Source: Hyphomicrobiaceae bacterium
GTDB lineage: Bacteria > Pseudomonadota > Alphaproteobacteria > Rhizobiales > Hyphomicrobiaceae
Assembly (NCBI GenBank): GCA_020638035.1
Contig: JACKJI010000003.1
Span: 253,794 to 317,793, forward strand
Direction of reading: 5' to 3'
DNA length: 64,000 bases
The notes below the pieces were generated by a model. The model was given only the letters and a program-made list of their open reading frames with translations. It was not told the DNA's origin and did no database searches. Of this stretch, positions 61,458 through 64,000 are shown piece after piece (positions within the stretch are counted from its first letter, which is position 1; every line of letters begins with the position of its first letter). The position numbers and the translations under genes are program-made.

Positions 61458-63200
61458 ATGGATCTGAGAACAATGACCTATCTCGTCGTGGGCGCGTCGT
61501 TTGCGCTCTACTTCGGGATCGCCATCTGGGCCCGCGCCGCGTCGACGGGCGAGTTCTATGCCGCAGGCCGCGGCGTTCATCCGGTCGCCAACGGTATGGC
61601 GACGGCAGCTGACTGGATGTCGGCGGCCTCGTTCATCTCGATGGCCGGCCTCATCGCATTCCAGGGTTATGAGGGCGCCAAGTTCCTCATGGGCTGGACC
61701 GGCGGCTACGTGCTGCTGGCCATGCTGCTGGCCCCCTACCTGCGCAAGTTCGGCAAGTACACGGTGCCTGAGTTCATCGGCGACCGCTTCTACTCCAATA
61801 CGGCGCGCCTTGTCGGCGTGATCTGCCTCATCGTCATCTCCATCACCTACGTGATCGGCCAGATGCGTGGTGTCGGTGTCGCCTTCTCGCGCTTCCTCGA
61901 GGTGCCCGTTGACATTGGCATCTACGCCGGCATGACGATCGTGTTCGTGTATGCGGTGTTGGGCGGCATGAAGGGCATCACCTATACGCAGATCGCCCAG
62001 TACATCGTGCTCATTCTCGCCTACACGATTCCTGCGATGTTCATCTCGCTGAACCTCACCGGCAACCCGATCCCGCAGTTGGGTCTCATCGGCAACCACA
62101 CCTCGGGCGTGCCGTTGATCACCAAGCTCAACGAGACGATCCAGGCGATCGGCTTTGGACCCTATGACGGCCCGGTCAGAAGCCAGCTCGACATGTTCCT
62201 CTATACGATGTCGCTGATGATCGGCACCGCTGGTCTGCCGCACGTCATCATCCGCTTCTTCACCGTTCCCAAGGTTGCGGATGCGCGCTGGTCGGCCGGT
62301 TGGGCGCTGGTGTTCATCGCCATCCTCTACACGACGGCTCCGGCGGTCGGCGCCATGGCTCGCCTCAACCTGACGCAGACGCTTTGGCCAAATGGTGCGC
62401 AGAGCGAAGCCATGTCGATCGAGACACGTCCGCAGTGGTTCAAGAACTGGGAGACCACCGGTCTTCTCAAGTACGAGGACAAGAACAAGGACGGCAAGCT
62501 CGAGTACTACAACCCCAAGGGGGCAAAAGCCGCTGACAACGAGCTCACAAAGATCGACAACGACATCATGGTTCTTGCGAACCCTGAGATTGCCGGTCTG
62601 CCCAACTGGGTGATCGCGCTCGTTGCTGCGGGTGGTCTCGCCGCCGCTCTTTCGACGGCTGCTGGACTGCTGCTCGCCATATCCTCGGCGATCTCGCACG
62701 ACTTGTTGAAGGGCATGATCAATCCGAACATTTCGGAACGCGCAGAACTCATGGCTGCTCGTATCTCGATGGCGTTCGCGATCGGCGTGGCGGCCTACCT
62801 GGGTCTCAACCCACCAGGGTTCGCGGCACAGGTGGTGGCGTTGGCCTTCGGTCTTGCTGCCTCATCGATCTTCCCAGCCTTGATGATGGGTATCTTCTCA
62901 AAGCGCATCAACAGTGCAGGTGCGGTTCTGGGCATGATCACTGGCATCATGGCGACTCTGGTCTACATCTTCTGGTTCAAGGGCTGGTTCTTCATCCCCG
63001 GTACCGAGATGGCCAAGAACGTTCCGGACAACTGGTTCCTCGGCATCTCGCCGGAGGCCTTCGGTGCGGTTGGCGCGATCATCAACTTCGCGGTCGCTTA
63101 CGTTGTCTCGATGGTCACGGCACCGCCGCCCAAGGAGATCCAGGACCTGGTGGAGAGCGTCCGGGTTCCGCGTGGTGCGGGTGCTGCCACGGGCCACTAA
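61458..63200 (+). CDS. Sodium:solute symporter, large subunit (ActP-like, acetate-type)
   Basis: 580 residues with about 13 transmembrane segments; SSS family motif regions include FYAAGRGVHPVANGMATAADWMSAASFISMAG and GLPHVIIRFFTVPKVADARWS. Typical partner of DUF4212; related proteins carry acetate and other short monocarboxylates. An extramembrane insert (about 315-380) contains DKNKDGKLEYYN (341-352), a close copy of an EF-hand Ca2+ loop. Substrate acetate is inferred from the CrbS-like genes next to it. Followed by a hairpin. Confidence 0.9.
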   Translation: MDLRTMTYLVVGASFALYFGIAIWARAASTGEFYAAGRGVHPVANGMATAADWMSAASFISMAGLIAFQGYEGAKFLMGWTGGYVLLAMLLAPYLRKFGKYTVPEFIGDRFYSNTARLVGVICLIVISITYVIGQMRGVGVAFSRFLEVPVDIGIYAGMTIVFVYAVLGGMKGITYTQIAQYIVLILAYTIPAMFISLNLTGNPIPQLGLIGNHTSGVPLITKLNETIQAIGFGPYDGPVRSQLDMFLYTMSLMIGTAGLPHVIIRFFTVPKVADARWSAGWALVFIAILYTTAPAVGAMARLNLTQTLWPNGAQSEAMSIETRPQWFKNWETTGLLKYEDKNKDGKLEYYNPKGAKAADNELTKIDNDIMVLANPEIAGLPNWVIALVAAGGLAAALSTAAGLLLAISSAISHDLLKGMINPNISERAELMAARISMAFAIGVAAYLGLNPPGFAAQVVALAFGLAASSIFPALMMGIFSKRINSAGAVLGMITGIMATLVYIFWFKGWFFIPGTEMAKNVPDNWFLGISPEAFGAVGAIINFAVAYVVSMVTAPPPKEIQDLVESVRVPRGAGAATGH

Positions 63201-63205
63201 AAGCC

Positions 63206-63267
63206 TAGTCCTTTTGGACTACGGTCAATGACATGGGACGGGCCCCGCGACATAGTGGGGCCCGTCC
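63206..63267 (+). terminator. Two hairpins after the symporter gene
   Basis: TAGTCC/GGACTA around TTTT (63206-63211, 63216-63221) and a perfect 11-bp stem GGACGGGCCCC (63236-63246) with GGGGCCCGTCC (63257-63267), loop 10 nt. No T tract, so likely attenuating rather than fully terminating, as the cNMP/CBS gene follows on the same strand. Confidence 0.6.
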
Positions 63268-63385
63268 GATTCGTGGCGTTACGCGGCCCGTGCGTTTGGT
63301 TCATCCGGTTCGCGGCTCGGGGCTATGATCTCGGACGAAAATGCCGATGTAATGCTGCCAGCCCAATGACCGATCGAGGTGTTCC

Positions 63386-64000
63386 GTGACGTTAACGCAA
63401 GCCGATATCGAGAGCTTTCTCGGCGCTTGTCATCCTTTTGCCCTGCTGCCCGCCGAGGCGCTGACGCGGCTTGCCGCTTCAATAGAACAGCGGCCCATGG
63501 AGGAAGGTGGCGCTGTTCTGGAACTTGGCCAGGAGAACCAGCATCTCCACGTCGTTCACTCCGGGGAGGTCGAGATCCGCTCTGCGACGGGCAAGATTTT
63601 CGGTCGTATCGGTTCCGGTCAGGCCTTCGGCATTCGTGCGTTGCTGGGCGGAGGCCGCGCCACCTATCGCGCCGTCGCCCTGAAGCCGGGCCGGCTTCTG
63701 CTCGTGCCGCGAGCAGCATTCATGGAACTCGCGGATATTCATCCCCAGTTCGAGCGCTATTTCGAGCCCATCGGTATCGAGCGCGTTGGGTTGACACCGC
63801 TCGGTCGCGATCAGGATTCGGGGTCAGGGCAGAATGTGCCGACCGCGGGCCTCGATCTGATGGTGCTGACCGCGCGTGACATGATGACCAAAAATCCAGT
63901 CTCCGTGACGCCGGCAGACACGGCCCACGCCGCTGCGCGCATCATGCGTGACCGCCGGATCTCCTGCGTGCCTGTTGTCGAAGGCGAAAAGATCGTCGGT
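63386..64000 (+). CDS. cNMP-binding/CBS-domain protein (DUF294 type), 3' truncated
   Basis: At least 205 residues before the window ends. GTG 63386 has GAGGT at 7 bp. A cyclic-nucleotide-type beta-roll (about 20-130; LELGQENQHLHVVHSGEVEIRS ... GQAFGIRALL) is followed by CBS motifs (VLTARDMMTKNPVSVTPADTAHAAARIMRDRRISCVPVVEG). In acetate-type clusters this gene goes on with a DUF294 nucleotidyltransferase-like domain, which would lie beyond the edge. Likely a regulator of the neighbouring transporter or exonuclease. The frame is open to the window end. Confidence 0.88.
   Translation, partial: MTLTQADIESFLGACHPFALLPAEALTRLAASIEQRPMEEGGAVLELGQENQHLHVVHSGEVEIRSATGKIFGRIGSGQAFGIRALLGGGRATYRAVALKPGRLLLVPRAAFMELADIHPQFERYFEPIGIERVGLTPLGRDQDSGSGQNVPTAGLDLMVLTARDMMTKNPVSVTPADTAHAAARIMRDRRISCVPVVEGEKIVG

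Noticed and set aside
60990..62699. 569-codon minus-strand frame opposite the symporter
   Set aside because: His/Asp/Arg-rich mirror of a membrane protein; not a gene.

Overview
The window is a GC-rich stretch of bacterial chromosome, almost certainly from an alphaproteobacterium of the order Hyphomicrobiales (Rhizobiales). The pointers are a ChpT phosphotransferase of the CtrA relay, the alphaproteobacterial form of AspRS, DUF1134 and GtrA proteins, a malonate (MatB) module with a TRAP transporter, and a lanthanide-type PQQ alcohol dehydrogenase with its accessory genes. I see no phage, insertion sequence or CRISPR array. Genes are mostly short operons on both strands.

Layout. 0-9 kb: 3' end of a DnaJ-like gene, a DUF3179 protein, a palindromic intergenic repeat, rnd and aspS (divergent), two divergent sulfotransferase-family genes, tRNA-Leu(UAA), and a lone pqqC. 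9-20 kb: a gene-poor stretch with a small membrane ORF, a divergent SucCD-like ligase pair, an envelope-polysaccharide group (GtrA, ChbG-type deacetylase, GT2, UDP-glucose dehydrogenase) and a type I secretion pair (HlyD/PrtE and PrtD types). 20-24.5 kb: hrpB and glutaryl-CoA dehydrogenase.

24.5-33 kb is the quinoprotein block: a CXXXCW rhodanese-like protein and a beta-propeller on the minus strand. Divergent from them are a PedF-type cytochrome c, a periplasmic binding protein, a SoxYZ-like carrier, a Tat-exported metallohydrolase, the PQQ alcohol dehydrogenase (ExaF/PedH type, with the lanthanide Asp) and a LuxR-type response regulator. The lone pqqC at 8.4 kb makes the cofactor used here. 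A shared upstream motif links the cytochrome and dehydrogenase genes.

33-46.9 kb: a TPR lipoprotein, leucyl aminopeptidase with an NlpC/P60 hydrolase, a cold-shock protein, and three small secreted four-cysteine proteins of one apparent family interspersed with other small exported or membrane proteins. Then come a FetAB-like ABC exporter, a CheY-like receiver next to ChpT, a DUF1134 protein with a long low-complexity extension, and a membrane-anchored coiled-coil protein. 47-52.6 kb: malonate uptake and activation (TRAP DctPQM, MatB) with a divergent GntR regulator and a palindromic operator between them.

52.7-64 kb: a SulP transporter, then an acetate-type (CrbS-like) module: a symporter-histidine kinase fusion, a PAS/pseudokinase/DnaQ-exonuclease fusion, a response regulator, the two-subunit DUF4212/symporter pair and a cNMP-binding/CBS protein cut by the window end. 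The window therefore combines alcohol oxidation, carboxylate uptake (malonate, probably acetate) and their two-component regulation with envelope functions.
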